A program made the translations under genes and the position numbers. Below are positions 13,667 to 24,607 of a stretch of DNA of 64,000 bases, one piece after another (positions within the stretch are counted from its first letter, which is position 1; each line of letters begins with the position of its first letter). The notes below the pieces were generated by a model that was given only the letters and a program-made list of their open reading frames with translations, was not told the origin of the DNA and ran no database searches. Origin of the DNA: Galdieria sulphuraria (taxonomy: Eukaryota > Rhodophyta > Bangiophyceae > Galdieriales > Galdieriaceae). The stretch spans positions 96,525 through 160,524 of the forward strand of contig NW_005178444.1 of NCBI RefSeq assembly GCF_000341285.1, in the 5' to 3' direction.

Positions 13667-15101
13667 CTATTTATTGGATTGAGATTTGTTCTGTTCTTGG
13701 TTGGAGATGTCGAAAACTTCATTGCCATAAACTTGTTGTGCATACTTCCTAGCAGCATCCAACATTTTGGTATTTACTTGCTGCTCTTTACCTGTCTTGT
13801 TTGTAAAATCTATCATAGCTGCTTGTTGCCATGCACCTTCTCCAGAAACAAGATAAAGAGGTATTTGATGTTGTCGCAAAAGTGATAAAAAGGATTGTGC
13901 ATGTTGTTGTATTGCCCCTTGAGTAACCAATGACTCACTTGCTACCAAAAAAGTCAAAGCAGCTGAATCATCTGTCAAGGAGAAAACTTCCAAAGGTCCT
14001 TTGTTCTGGTGCGTATTGACTATGACGCAATATCGAGGTAAGGAAATGAGGTTGGGAGGTCTCGGTGAAAGACACTGAGCTACATATTTGCCAGATAATG
14101 ATATCGCATATTCTACAGAATGTTTCTTTGCTTCTTCATTGGACAAAATATATCCCTTCCAAGTTCTACAACATCCTTGATTACTTAGAATGTGATGATA
14201 ATAACCATAGTCGCTCCATCCAGGCTCCACACTTCCACTAGTAGGGTTTTCAAAACGACCCAAAATCAATCGTCTATTCTTCAAAACACTTTTCAAAATA
14301 AACGCTCCACTTGTCTGGTAAAGAGGTTGGGAAGCCATTTGTGCCAAAGATGAAAGCAAAGGATATAAACTGCTTGAACCATCCATAATCCACTGACCTC
14401 GATCAGTAGCTAAAAGAGAACACGGAGAGGAAAATATTCCTGATGTTGCCAAATGATTCGTATGAATATAACTGTAAAGTTGAACATTCAACTGCGATAT
14501 AGGCCTCATGGGAATAGGCTCCAACATATGATGAAGAAAGAGTGCAACAGAAGGACTAGAGAGTTGTTCTTCTTAAGACCACTTGAGTACAATAAACAAG
14601 TACTTACCTGTCTGTTACTGTTCTTATTCGGACTTCTGTTTGAGGGTGCGATCCAATGGCGCCATCTAATACAAACAAACTATTCGCTTGTGAAAGGCTA
14701 TTCGTAACAGCTTTCAGTGCCTTTGCATATTCTCTAGGTTTCAAGTTTTTCCCCAAAATAAACTGCTGACAATCAGTAGTTTCATTTGGAACAAGGAAGT
14801 GTTTTTCTCGACTTGATAGCTTTCCAGGAGAGTTGGCGACAATGGTTCTAGCCGATGTGTTGTAAAAAACTTGACCTTTTGGAGGTATACCCATCTTTGC
14901 TAAAGCCCAGTTTACAGCATATTGATTTCTTTCGGTCTCTCTAGGAAAAGTCAAATATTCATCATTGGCGGTATCTTGCACCCAAGGTGCTGTAGAGAAG
15001 GAGTTGCGACACTTTTCACCCAACCAACTCGGTGACTTGCGAGAACCAGAAAAACGAATTGCTCTAGTATAGAGGTAAGTAATCAGGTGAGGTTTTTCCA
15101 T
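13667..15101 (-). CDS. PEPCK-like protein lacking nucleotide-binding motifs (probable pseudoenzyme)
   Basis: Two exons (15101-14608, 14555-13667; 52-bp intron) give 460 residues. Several blocks align in order with ATP-type phosphoenolpyruvate carboxykinase: SLFVLDGAIGSHPQTEVRIR (family: vDgyaGadp..rl.vR), then HHM near 175, GWSDYGYYHHILSNQGCC near 277 (family: GW.D.GVFN.EGGCY), EAKKHSVEYAISL, DDSAALTFLVAS, and HAQSFLSLLRQHQIPLYLVS (family: YAe.L...i...g...YLVNTGW). The essential kinase-1 P-loop (GLSGTGKT) and the LIGDDEH metal motif are replaced by unrelated sequence around 246-275, and the substrate loop GRSP.DK is also missing. It is therefore unlikely to be catalytic. A basic, Ser-rich N-terminus suggests organelle import. 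It starts 37 bp upstream of the repeat-protein ATG side. A distant unrelated fold is possible but less likely. Confidence 0.68.
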
Positions 15102-15293
15102 TCTCAACTTTGATATTTACGAGACATAAAGGGAGAACTACACAAAAGCCGACCAGAAACCGAAAGAGTGACGGGGCGCGCTTTAGGGAATGGCAGATTG
15201 TACGTACTGAAGATGCGCTTACTTTGAAGTCTTACGAAGAGATAAGAGTGTGTTTTACTGGCCTGTATAAGGGCAACGAACTATTTTTTATTT

Positions 15294-15633
15294 CTACTCA
15301 ATTTTCTTCAAAGTAAGACCTAAATACAAATATTCCAATGGTGGTTAGATTCTTTTCATTCGACCGCAATGAAAAAAACTCTATTTTTCATACCTGGTGG
15401 AAGACTTTGTTCCAATTTCTTAGCCTTGTCTTTTTCCTTCACCACCAAAGTATATAAATATCTGCTGCAGCGTACTTTGAATTTCGTGTTGGTCTTATTC
15501 TTCTTTATAGTAATCGATCTGGCGTCCTTTCGTCGTACCAAAAGTAGAAATTGTTTGATATCCTTGATTTGCTTTGCCTAATAGTCTCATCTCAGAACTG
15601 GAAACTATTCTTTAAGAAAAGAGACCATACCAT
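15294..15633 (-). CDS. RPL38: 60S ribosomal protein eL38
   Basis: Three coding exons: 15633-15631 (the ATG alone), 15577-15394 and 15319-15294, separated by introns of 53 and 74 bp, give 70 residues. The sequence begins [20 protein letters not shown] and contains [14 protein letters not shown] and LEQSLPPGL, all classic eL38 signatures, and the length equals the family's 69-70 residues. eL38 sits on the large-subunit surface in the cytosol. The first intron immediately follows the start codon and the last intron splits a Gly codon. A reading without splicing would lose both the start and the LTLKKIE end. Confidence 0.95.
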
Positions 15634-15691
15634 TCGCTGTTATCCAAATACACCAATCGAAAGGACGACGACGCTGGAAACACAAATCAAT

Positions 15692-17242
15692 TTATTCATC
15701 CCAATTCAACACAATTTTGCCACTTTTTCCATCGCGAATAAAGTCAAACGCTTTTTCAAACTCATCATATGGAAGTTGATGGGTCATTACTTGCTGTATT
15801 CTCTTATCCAAACCCCCCACCAACATATTCGACATTTTATACCAAGTTTCAAACATTTTCCTCCCATAAATGCCCTTTACTACGATTCCCTTGAATACGA
15901 CTTTGTTCCAGTCAATAGCAAAGGGCGATGGAGGTATTCCTATTCAACATAATCATCATTCACTTTTGATAATCCATTTTTCTTTTATAAGCCGTTTCTT
16001 ACCTAAAAGGGAAATTCTACCACCATGATTCATCGTTTCTAGCATCGATGCAAAGGCTTGAGCATTTCCAGACATTTCCAAACCAATATCGAAACCTTCC
16101 GTCATTCCCAACTGCTTCATCGTTTTTTTAAGTTCTTCAACGGGATCTTCACATTTCGAAATATTAAGAGCTACATCTGCTCCACAACTCTTTGCCAATT
16201 CCAAACGATAATCGTTGATATCAGTAACTACCACAAAACGTGCACCCACATGTTTGCATATAGCTGCAGACATCATTCCAATGGGACCTGCACCCGTAAT
16301 CAATACTAACAAAACATTCATGAAAACCAACATCATCCAATAATAGCAAACAAAATATACCATCTTCTCCGACCAAATCAAAAGAAAGACAGGAATGAAC
16401 TGCATTCCCAAGAGGATCCATAAAAGAAGCAATATCATCCGTTATACTTGGATGAACACGAAATACATTTCCAGCAGGAAGTGATAAATATTCTGCAAAC
16501 GCTCCAGGCCGATTGACACCCACTCCAATAGTATTTCGACAAAGATGCCTAAATATCAAGTTTTGGTAAACAACTGATAGACACACAAGCAAACAAGCTT
16601 TTGTAAATTATTCATTCTATTTTACCTTTTGCCTGCACGACAATTTCGACAATATCCACACGTAATGTGTCCCTAAAACATAGAGTGATGATAAGCATTA
16701 TGTCCACCGCGAAACACTTACTTCTCCTGTTACTCGATCTCCCTCCTTCCAACCTGTCACTTCACTTCCTACGGCAGCAATATGGCCAACATACTCATGT
16801 CCTAATAGTACTTTCATAAAAAGTAGCACAAATGTTTCAATCTATAATACCAACCAATAGTAAGAGGAACTGGAACTGTACGTTTACTCCACTCATCCCA
16901 TACAAATATGTGCAAGTCTGTTCCACAGATGCTCGTCTTCTTGATCTTGATCAACACTTCGGTACTCCCAATGGACGGAATGCCCACATCATCACGCAAT
17001 ACTAAGCCTGGTGCAGCTTCTGCTTTCACTAAAGCCTTCATACGAGTATTCTCCACGACTGGATAGACATAGTGCTGTAAAACAGGATAGTTCCCTTGTG
17101 ATAATGACTGTGCAGATTCTGCTGTCTTCCTCGCTGTAAAACAGCTGGGAGTATCTTCCAGTGCCTTTGAACAAATATAGCGTGCAGTTGTTACTTGCAA
17201 ACGATATAATGGACGAAATAAAGCAACAGACTTGGTAGTCAT
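15692..17242 (-). CDS. tdh: L-threonine 3-dehydrogenase, zinc MDR type, mitochondrial
   Basis: Oxidises L-threonine to 2-amino-3-ketobutyrate with NAD. Six exons (17242-16855, 16801-16722, 16672-16626, 16548-16361, 16305-16003, 15939-15692) give 417 residues. About 65 N-terminal residues, rich in Arg, Ser and Thr, look like a mitochondrial presequence. The mature enzyme matches bacterial Tdh: [31 protein letters not shown] with the catalytic-zinc Cys, TIGHEYVG, the four-Cys structural zinc lobe around [10 protein letters not shown], and the Rossmann motif GAGPIG. Its end is [20 protein letters not shown] followed by a [13 protein letters not shown] tail. The family length is about 341. Animal threonine dehydrogenases are a different short-chain type, so a bacterial origin is plausible. 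Confidence 0.93.
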
Positions 17243-17329
17243 CTCTTTCGAGTGTTGGGTAAAGTTGAATGAATGACCGATATTGGGTAAGAGAATGAGG
17301 TCGACTCAAAGGTTCAACTTGTGAGAAGA
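17243..17329. promoter_or_regulatory. 87-bp divergent promoter between tdh and EIF2A genes
   Basis: Only 87 bp separate the two divergent start codons. It must carry both 5' leaders and the core promoter elements unless these lie inside the neighbouring genes. No clear TATA box is visible. Confidence 0.5.
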
Positions 17330-19259
17330 ATGGAACACCATATATTCATAAGAAGGAAAACTTACTGCGGTATTGGAAAACTGTGCACTTCGAAGCAAGT
17401 TGAAATTCATAAAAGTGATGAGCCTATTGAACCTTCCAGTGGCCCAAATAATAACAACGGAGTGAACAAGGTTTCGGCCGTGTCCTCCAATATTGTACAG
17501 AATATGATGACGGAGTTGAAACCACCAAAGTCAAACTTTTCTACTAGCCACGATGGGAAGAGACTTGTAGCCGTATATGGTGTCGACGGATCAAATCAAG
17601 TTTGCGCAGTAGTGTGTGACACAGATTCTGGAATGGAAATCACGAAGGTTGGAAATTATGTAGCATATGTGACTTTCTCGCCACAAGGAACATTTATACA
17701 AACCTGGTCGAGATTTCAAGAGAAAGAACAGATCACAGACTCTCCAGATTCTCCAGGTTGTGTTACGATATGGAAGACTTTTGACGGAAAAAGAGTTGCT
17801 TCTTTTGACGCAAAGAACTTCCGTCTAGATAACTGGCCTTGTGTTCAGTGGACTAGTGATGAGTCACTTGCTATACGGACAACTCCTAACCAGGTTCTGG
17901 TTTACGGTGGTCATGAACTCAATCAGTCTCCGATAAAGAAGATTGCCATAAACGACCTGAAGAATTTTGCTGTTAGCCCTGTATCTAATCCCTGTTATGT
18001 TGCTTCGTTTGTTCCTCCAAAAGGTAACAGGCCTGCGAGAATAGAAGTCTACAAGTTGAGTGAGTCGTCTCCCGTCCTAGCTAAAAGTATGTTCCGAGCA
18101 GACTCTTGTCAGTTTCTTTGGAACAAAAATGGAACTGCGCTCATGTGTTGGATAACTTCAGATTCGGATAGCAGTGGAAAGAGCTATTACGGAGAATCCT
18201 TTCTATACTACGGATGTCCCAAAAAGGGAAAGGAGCTTAAGCAAGTGGATTTACCTAGAAAAGGACCTATTCAAGATGTCTCGTGGAGTCCCGATGGAGA
18301 ACAATTTATTATAGTTTATGGAAGTATGCCAGCTCGAGCAACACTATTTAACTGGTTATGCGAGCCTTTGTTTGACTTTGGAACGGGTACAAGAAATACC
18401 ATTTCTTTTTCACCTCACGGACGATTTCTATGTTTGGGAGGTTTTGGAAATCTTCCAGGTGACTTGGAGTTTTGGGATATAAGGGAAAGAAAGTTGTTAG
18501 GTAGAGCATCAGCACCTTGTACAACATCGTTTATGTGGTCTCCAGATTCGCAGTATTTTTTGGCAGCCACTACTTTTCCGAGGTTGAGAGTCGATAATGG
18601 TAAGAATGAACATAAGCGATATATGTCATAACTAAAGAATACTGTGAATAGGGTTCAAAATATTTCGTTATCAAGGAACTTTAGTGGGTAGCTTTCCGAT
18701 ACAAGATGAACTTTACCAAATAGAATTTCTCTATAGAGATCCAACTGGGTATCCTGATCGTCCTGCGTCACCATCGACAAGAACTGCAACTTCTCAGCCT
18801 TTTGAAACTGTAAACACACAGAGTAATAATGCACAAAATAATATTTACAGACCTCCAGCTCTTCGAGGAAAGAAACCTTCGGTGACATTACATGAAGAGG
18901 AAGCACCACGACCATTGGATGCAAAAACTTGGCTAAGAGAAACAAAGCAGTCTCAGGATAAGTTCGTTGCTCCTATAAGGAAGACGGTAGTTGGTATTCC
19001 ATCAGATGAGGAAGAAGAAACTTTGTCCAAGAGTCAGAATAGAAATAGGAGGAAGAAAAAGGCAGCACAAAAGAAGAAGAGAGAAATAGAAGAGCAGGCA
19101 AATGAGAAAGGATTTGAACTGAAAGAAGAATTACCTGCTTCGGTTAAGCAGTTGATGAAAAGGGAGCCTCCTAACAAAGTTGACAAAGAAAAAGGAAGAC
19201 GAGAGAACAAAGTCGTTGACAAGATTGCCCAGAAAACCGCCAATCTCTCGATGGAATAA
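17330..19259 (+). CDS. EIF2A: Eukaryotic translation initiation factor 2A
   Basis: Single-chain initiation factor that can deliver Met-tRNA to the 40S subunit independently of eIF2. Two exons (17330-18599, 18652-19259; 52-bp intron) give 625 residues. The first ~430 form a WD-like beta-propeller with features of the eIF2A family: VTFSPQGTFIQTW, FLWNKNGTALMCW, IQDVSWSPDGEQFIIVYG, ATLFNW and LEFWDIRERK. Exon 2 starts with GFKIFRYQGTLV, corresponding to the family's final blade. A charged, Lys-rich C-terminal tail with ALRGKKPS follows and is typical of eIF2A. Start at the first ATG, since the upstream in-frame codon is GTG. Length agrees with eIF2A (about 580-640). Confidence 0.92.
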
Positions 19260-19442
19260 GTTGTAGTTATTGACTCTTGAAATGGTTTTTAGTGGAGAAA
19301 TACTAGGAACGATTGTTTGGCACAGCTGTTGAGTGGTGGTAAAGTTTTTGAATTTTAAGGATGACTTGCTATTCGTGGAACAAAAATAAACGAAATAGGC
19401 TTTTTTTGGATTCGTTTTATAGTTGAGTCGATAATAATCTTG

Positions 19443-20461
19443 TCATTGCAAAGACATCGTTTTGAGAAGCTTCTTAGGATTGCCCATATCTGGGAGTCCT
19501 GCAAAGGAGCAATGATATATCCATTGGTTCAGATTCTATGAATTTTCGTGTTGATAATGGTTTGAGAACAGTTCCTGTTTATAGCTTACCTTTATCCTTT
19601 CTGCAGTTTGGTTCTTAAATGTTAGAACTATACGACAAATTTCCAACAACTCTGTAAAATTGATGTCCAAACAAACTGTAGCTTCCTTGATCAGTCTTGT
19701 TAATTGTGGCTGATATGGAGAGGACAAACTGACTGCTATCTTCTTGGCTCTTTCTTCAATTGAAAAGGCAGTTTCATTTGACTTGTTGTCTTTAGCTGGT
19801 TCCTCTAAAATAGATTTAGCATTACTCCAACCAAGAAGTTCGTTGCAATAGCAGTTCAGGTCATGTTCCAAAGATTTGATTTTGACTTCGAGTTCTAAAT
19901 TGATTGGATTGGGTCGAGAGATTTCTGAAACTGTTTTGCTTCTTTGTTCTGGATTATCCAAATACCATGTTAACTGGTCAAGAAATGCAACTCTTACGTC
20001 TTCCAACACTCGAAGTGAAGTACCCTTCTCTGGCAACTTTTCTCTAATACTAATATGAGCTTTGCAATCATGAGTAATACTATAAATACATACTCTATCG
20101 CTTCTTTGTAGATTTCTGTCCAAACGGCTTCACATAATGCTTTAAGCCTTTGTTCTTCGCTTTGATCCTTTGATATGCTTTCACAGTACAATTTTTTGGT
20201 CTTTTCTTCCTGTTTCGCAAGAGAAACTGTTTCACGTGACTTAATAGGGACAGTTGCTACATTTAGCTTGTTTTCCTTTTCTTCATTGTTCAAGTCGTCG
20301 TTGACATGGCCACAAGAGTCGGAATTAGATACTTCTTTTTGTATGGGTTCAACGAAGGATGACTCCGTTGTTCTCTTTTTCTTTCTACGAAACCGAAAAC
20401 CATCTACTTCATAAACTGAGCAACGTCTCTTAGAAGGCGCTTGAACGGTGGATTCCTCCAT
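19443..20461 (-). CDS. Unidentified charged, probably nuclear protein
   Basis: Three exons (20461-20094, 20049-19590, 19535-19443; introns 44 and 54 bp) encode 306 residues. Residues 1-60 are basic and Ser-rich with KRRCS and FRRKKKR clusters that could be nuclear localisation signals. An acidic, Asn-rich segment follows, then a mostly helical second half with likely coiled coil (LELEVKIKSLEHDL, EERAKKIAVSL). I do not recognise a family. The layout (basic head, helical body of about 200 residues) is reminiscent of kinetochore MIND-complex proteins such as Dsn1, but no diagnostic motif supports this. It runs tail-to-tail with EIF2A. Confidence 0.6.
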
Positions 20462-20532
20462 AACGGAAGCAACTCAATGTAACTCAACGGGAATTTTGAA
20501 ATTTTGGTAGAACCCGCCCTTTTAATCTCCTT

Positions 20533-21630
20533 TTAACAACACAGCATGGGCAAACGAGGACAAGCATCCTCGTCCTCCAACCAAGGCTTTTGGAACCATT
20601 TCATCAAAATATCGTTGAAAAGGCCAAAGAAAGGTCGGAAATGTTGTTGAATCAATTGTTGCAGTTTTAAATGTGTGGAATCGTAGCTAATGAGTATATT
20701 TGGATTGATCCACATGCTTGTATAGTTATACTTTCGGAATGACAAGGCAAGCATATGACATTCTGATCGGGGATTGGCACAACGACTATCTTTTTGATTC
20801 TTCAAAGACCCAAGGAAGGTTAAATTGTATTGAATCAGTGGTTGAGCGCAAAATACAGCAGCTCCATTCCAACATGAACGTACGGGTACGGGAAGTTGTT
20901 GGATGAGTAGGCGTTTGGTTTTTTCTTCTCTTATGTAAGGGTACCATCTACTCAATATTCTACCATGAATATCACGTGAAACGAATCTAAGCCATATTAG
21001 TTCCAATAGAATTGATAGAAAATGTTCAAATCACCTGTCATAGAAACCTCTATAGAAATCTAGACCGCATACCCAATCATAGTTTTCTGCTCTTGTCTTC
21101 ACAAGACGATATATCGCTAGAGAATCCAAATAGATGTCGTTGAGAAAGATAACTTTGGTGTGGTTATGGAGTTGGTTGTACGAATGTAACAAGAACAATG
21201 GGGTCAATGCCCGATCACGAACGAGAGCTAACCTGTTGATTGCATCGATGTGGTTTGAAAACACTGCTGAATCACAGACTATTCTATAGGCAATATTCTT
21301 CTCTAACAGCGTTTTGGAAAGTAGCCGTAACCATTTTTTGGTCTTGTCTCTGCTTCCGTTTTCATAGATGGAGATGAATGTATTACCTGCCTTTTCCAAC
21401 ATTTTTGCTAAGTTTACTATCTCGTAAGAGAAATGAGGAAAGATATCTTCACTGTTCATCAGATTTGCTGCAATAAAATAACCAATTTTGGTATTATTGG
21501 GATGAAACCAGGAAGAAGAAGACAAGGCTTCTTTTTCTTTATCAAACCCAACGAGGTGACGAAGAACAATGATGCAACAAATGGTGGCGGATATAAATAT
21601 GATGCATATTGAGAAAAGAATTGCCATCAT
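20533..21630 (-). CDS. CAP59/CMT1-type glycosyltransferase (GT69-like), type II membrane protein
   Basis: Two exons (21630-21035, 20986-20533; 48-bp intron) give 349 residues. A short cytoplasmic end and a single hydrophobic anchor near residues 3-24 indicate a type II Golgi or ER protein. The lumenal domain has the CAP59/CMT1 mannosyltransferase hallmarks: FIAANLMNSEDIFPHF, ISIYENGSRDKT, KVIFLNDIYLDSLAIYRL and the catalytic-site-like VCGLDF, then a second half with CWNGAAVF and IWINPN-type motifs. Fungal members build capsule and cell-surface mannans by transferring mannose in alpha-1,3 linkage. The acceptor here is unknown. Length is near the lower end for the family (about 350-450). Confidence 0.8.
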
Positions 21631-21847
21631 AAAGCAAATTATTTATCTAATCATACCAAAAAAACTCATCCGAGTTATGAGAAATGTGGCGCAATTTTGA
21701 TGCATTTTTTTCTTTCCTAAAGGCTGTCGTTCAACGATGGAAATGTCTTAAGTACGCCGTAGGATTTTAGCAAAAGTTACTAATTCTTAAAATAGCTATA
21801 ATAGCAACATTAAGCTGTCGTTCCCAAAAAAGAGGTTTGGCTAGAAT

Positions 21848-22837
21848 TCAATAGTCATCGTAAATAACTCGTTCTAGGCAAAGACCATGTGCTGGAGCTG
21901 CCTTGGGTGCCCGTCTTCTGTCTTTTGCATGAAGAATTTCATTCAAGTCATCCAACGTCAATTCATCTGAAGCAACAAAAAATAGCGAAGAGGTAATATT
22001 CCTGATCATCCGATACAGTGCACCGTTCAACTCGTATTCCAAACGATAACTATCACCACTTTCATGAACAAGATCAATTCGATAAATGGTACGACACATA
22101 TTCTTTTCCATTTCCTTCATTTCGGTGTTCCTCGAACAAAAACTGGTAAAATCGTGGGTACCCAGGAACACTTTAGTTGCATCATACAGTCGTTCCAAAT
22201 TGCAGCGACGATAAAAATGAAAACGAAAACGTCGTTCCAACGGGTCCAGTTCCTTTGCTATGGAAAAGCGATAGGAATAGACTTTCTTTCTCGCGGAAAA
22301 AATGGCGTGCCAGTTGTTTCGCGGATCTGAAGAAATGGGTTCTTTTTGTTGCAAATCGTAGACTCGAATATCTCCACTCAACATTCTATTCAGTGTATAT
22401 TCCAAATGCGGACAATCACTAAAAGAAACAGTGTCAAAATGAGCGACTTGTCCTCTAGCGTGTACACCAGAGTCGGTTCTTCCGGCACCTATTATCCTTA
22501 TTGACCTGTTTAACCGCTTCGACAGTACTTGTTCCAAGACACCTTGAACACTGCGCCTTTTTTCTTGAAACTGCCAACCACTAAAATCTGTACCATCATA
22601 AGCAACTCGCAGGCGGTATCGGAAACCTTCAGTTACTCTGGGCCGAATCCCCGGATTGCACCAGGGGCTCGTGGAGGAACAGAAAGTTTGCAAGCCTCGT
22701 TCAAGGCAGACACAAACTTGAAAAAAGTTGCAAAAACCTGTCTGTCTGCTGCAACTCTTCAGTCTACGGCTTCTCAAATAAAAACTTTTGTGTAGACATC
22801 CACCGCTTGAAAACGTAAATGATGGTGAGCGTGCCAT
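21848..22837 (-). CDS. truA: TruA-type tRNA pseudouridine synthase, organelle-targeted
   Basis: Isomerises uridines 38-40 of tRNA anticodon stems. A single exon gives 329 residues: a ~70-residue Cys/Ser/Arg-rich N-terminal extension that looks like a plastid or mitochondrial transit peptide, then a compact bacterial-type TruA. Motifs: YRLRVAYDGTDFSGWQFQ, the catalytic-aspartate loop GAGRTDSGVHARGQ with Asp122, FSARKKVYSYRF, FLGTHDFTSFCS and GALYRMIRNITSSLF. The core length of about 255 residues matches eubacterial TruA rather than the longer cytosolic Pus1/Pus3, supporting an organelle role. No internal intron is needed. Confidence 0.93.
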   Translation of the reverse strand: MARSPSFTFSSGGCLHKSFYLRSRRLKSCSRQTGFCNFFQVCVCLERGLQTFCSSTSPWCNPGIRPRVTEGFRYRLRVAYDGTDFSGWQFQEKRRSVQGVLEQVLSKRLNRSIRIIGAGRTDSGVHARGQVAHFDTVSFSDCPHLEYTLNRMLSGDIRVYDLQQKEPISSDPRNNWHAIFSARKKVYSYRFSIAKELDPLERRFRFHFYRRCNLERLYDATKVFLGTHDFTSFCSRNTEMKEMEKNMCRTIYRIDLVHESGDSYRLEYELNGALYRMIRNITSSLFFVASDELTLDDLNEILHAKDRRRAPKAAPAHGLCLERVIYDDY

Positions 22838-23166
22838 TTCTTTCGACTTTTGTCAAACGACTCAGAACATCATTGACACTAGTTCAACAGTTTTATAACA
22901 TGTATACAGAATGTAAAATAAATAGAATGGAGAGATTCCAAGTTAGACTGCGTGATACTGCCGTCAATGCACAAGAAAACTAAAACTTCAAGATATCAAG
23001 TACTATAAAATATATATTTCTTCAACTGAACACTGTTTCACAAAAAAAACGCAGCGCGCAACAAAGCAACAAAATTATTAGCCATTTCGACAAACAAAAA
23101 AATAGCTTCCACATAAAAATACGAAATGCTATATATTGCACACATATAAAACTACAAAAAAAATTC
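22838..23166. other. AT-rich gap, no gene seen
   Basis: Contains the TruA promoter side and the 3' region of the glutamate 5-kinase gene, with A-rich runs. Open frames on either strand are low-complexity and not supported. Confidence 0.5.
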
Positions 23167-24607
23167 TTAGTCATTGCAACCTGATGGCACATCCACCAAA
23201 TTGTGTCGATGAATGATTTCTTCAGGACCTTCGTAACCCAAAACTTCCAAAAGAACATCACTGTGTAAACCCTTCACCTTCTCAATTTCTTCATGCGAAT
23301 AATTTACAAGACCTCGGGCAATTTCTTCTCCACTAGAGTTGCAAACATGTACACAAGCCTCGGCATCAAATTCTCCTTCTACTCTAATAATTCCAGCAGC
23401 AAAAAGAGACTTCTTTCTAAGAATTGCTTTCTCTGCACCACTGTCTACGTAGATGGTACCGGTTGGTTTCAGCCCATGTGCAATCCAACGCTTTCTTCCT
23501 CCACGAATTACTTTTTTCTGAGGAAGAAAGACAGTGCCAACAGCTTTACCCTTATGGGGTAGAACAAAATTCAGAATATTCTCAGGTTTTGCTCCGTTCA
23601 TAATACAGACAGTAACCTCTGCAGCAGTTGCCAAACGTGCTGCAGTAACTTTTGTCCCCATTCCACCTGTACCCCACTGAGTGCCGCCTTTCCCATCACC
23701 ACCAGTGTTGACCATAAGTGACTCTATGTCTTCGACGACATCAATGGGTGCTGCAGAGGGATCAGAGCGCGGGTCTGCTGTATACATTTGATCGACATCT
23801 GTGAGAAGAAATAGCCACTTGGCATCAAGCAAACCTGCAACCATCGCTGACAATCTATCATTATCACCAAATCTCAACTCTTCTGTTGCTATGGTGTCAT
23901 TTTCATTCACGATAGGAATGACACCCAGTCGTAATAACTCAAAGAGTGTATTACGAGCGTTAAAATACTGATGGCTCTTTGCAACATCTCCTCTTGCCAA
24001 TAGAATCTGCTATTGACCAAGTTATCCTCAGTATCCCAAATAAATCATATTTTTAAACACTAACCTGTGCGACATGCTGGTTTGCGTATCCAAATAGTTC
24101 TTCGTAAGTTCTCATCAGAGAAGACTGGCCTATAGCGGCCATGGCTTGTCGACCTGCCAACGACTCTGGTTTCTTCTTCAAGCCCAGACGCTTGCAACCA
24201 AGTCCAACAGCTCCAGAAGTTACCAAGACGACATGAAAACCGGCCTTCCTCAAAGCTACAAGAGTATCCACTAACAGAGCTAGAGTACTTAGGGCTATGT
24301 CACCTTCCTCTTCTTCTCCTCTCATAATAGTAGAGGTTCCCACTTTCACCACAATGACTTCTCCCTTTCCATTATTAGCTGTTGGGTCGGCCACAACTGG
24401 AGGATTCAAGTCAACGTGAGAACTACTACCTGATAAGGGGTTTGAATTTTGAGACGACGGTTCACTACCGTCGGAACCTGCATCACTACCAGCACCTGAC
24501 GGAGCCATGGAGCTGTCTCTGCTGCCAACTATTGCTCCGTTGCCGTTCATATGCTGCTCTACTTCTTCCTTTCTATTATGGACACCCGCAGTAGGTGTCA
24601 TGATCAT
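23167..24607 (-). CDS. proB: Glutamate 5-kinase with C-terminal PUA domain
   Basis: First step of proline synthesis: glutamate plus ATP to gamma-glutamyl phosphate. Two exons (24607-24065, 24006-23167; 58-bp intron) give 460 residues. After ~85 residues of Ser/Gly/Asn-rich leader come the amino-acid-kinase motifs: VVKVGTST, VLVTSGAVGLG, GRQAMAAIGQ, VIPIVNENDTI, FGDNDRLSA, LLTDVDQMY and GTGGMGTKV. A PUA domain follows (GTIYVDSGAEKAIL, SLFAAGI, GLVNYS). It is a bacterial-like stand-alone kinase, not the fused P5CS of plants and animals. The start is uncertain: ATGs at 24607 and 24601 are both possible and a further upstream exon cannot be excluded, so the target compartment is open. Confidence 0.9.

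Noticed and set aside
15110-15316. 68-codon plus-strand frame over the eL38 3' region
   Set aside because: Begins with TTG, overlaps the eL38 terminal exon and intron antisense, and has no recognisable motif.
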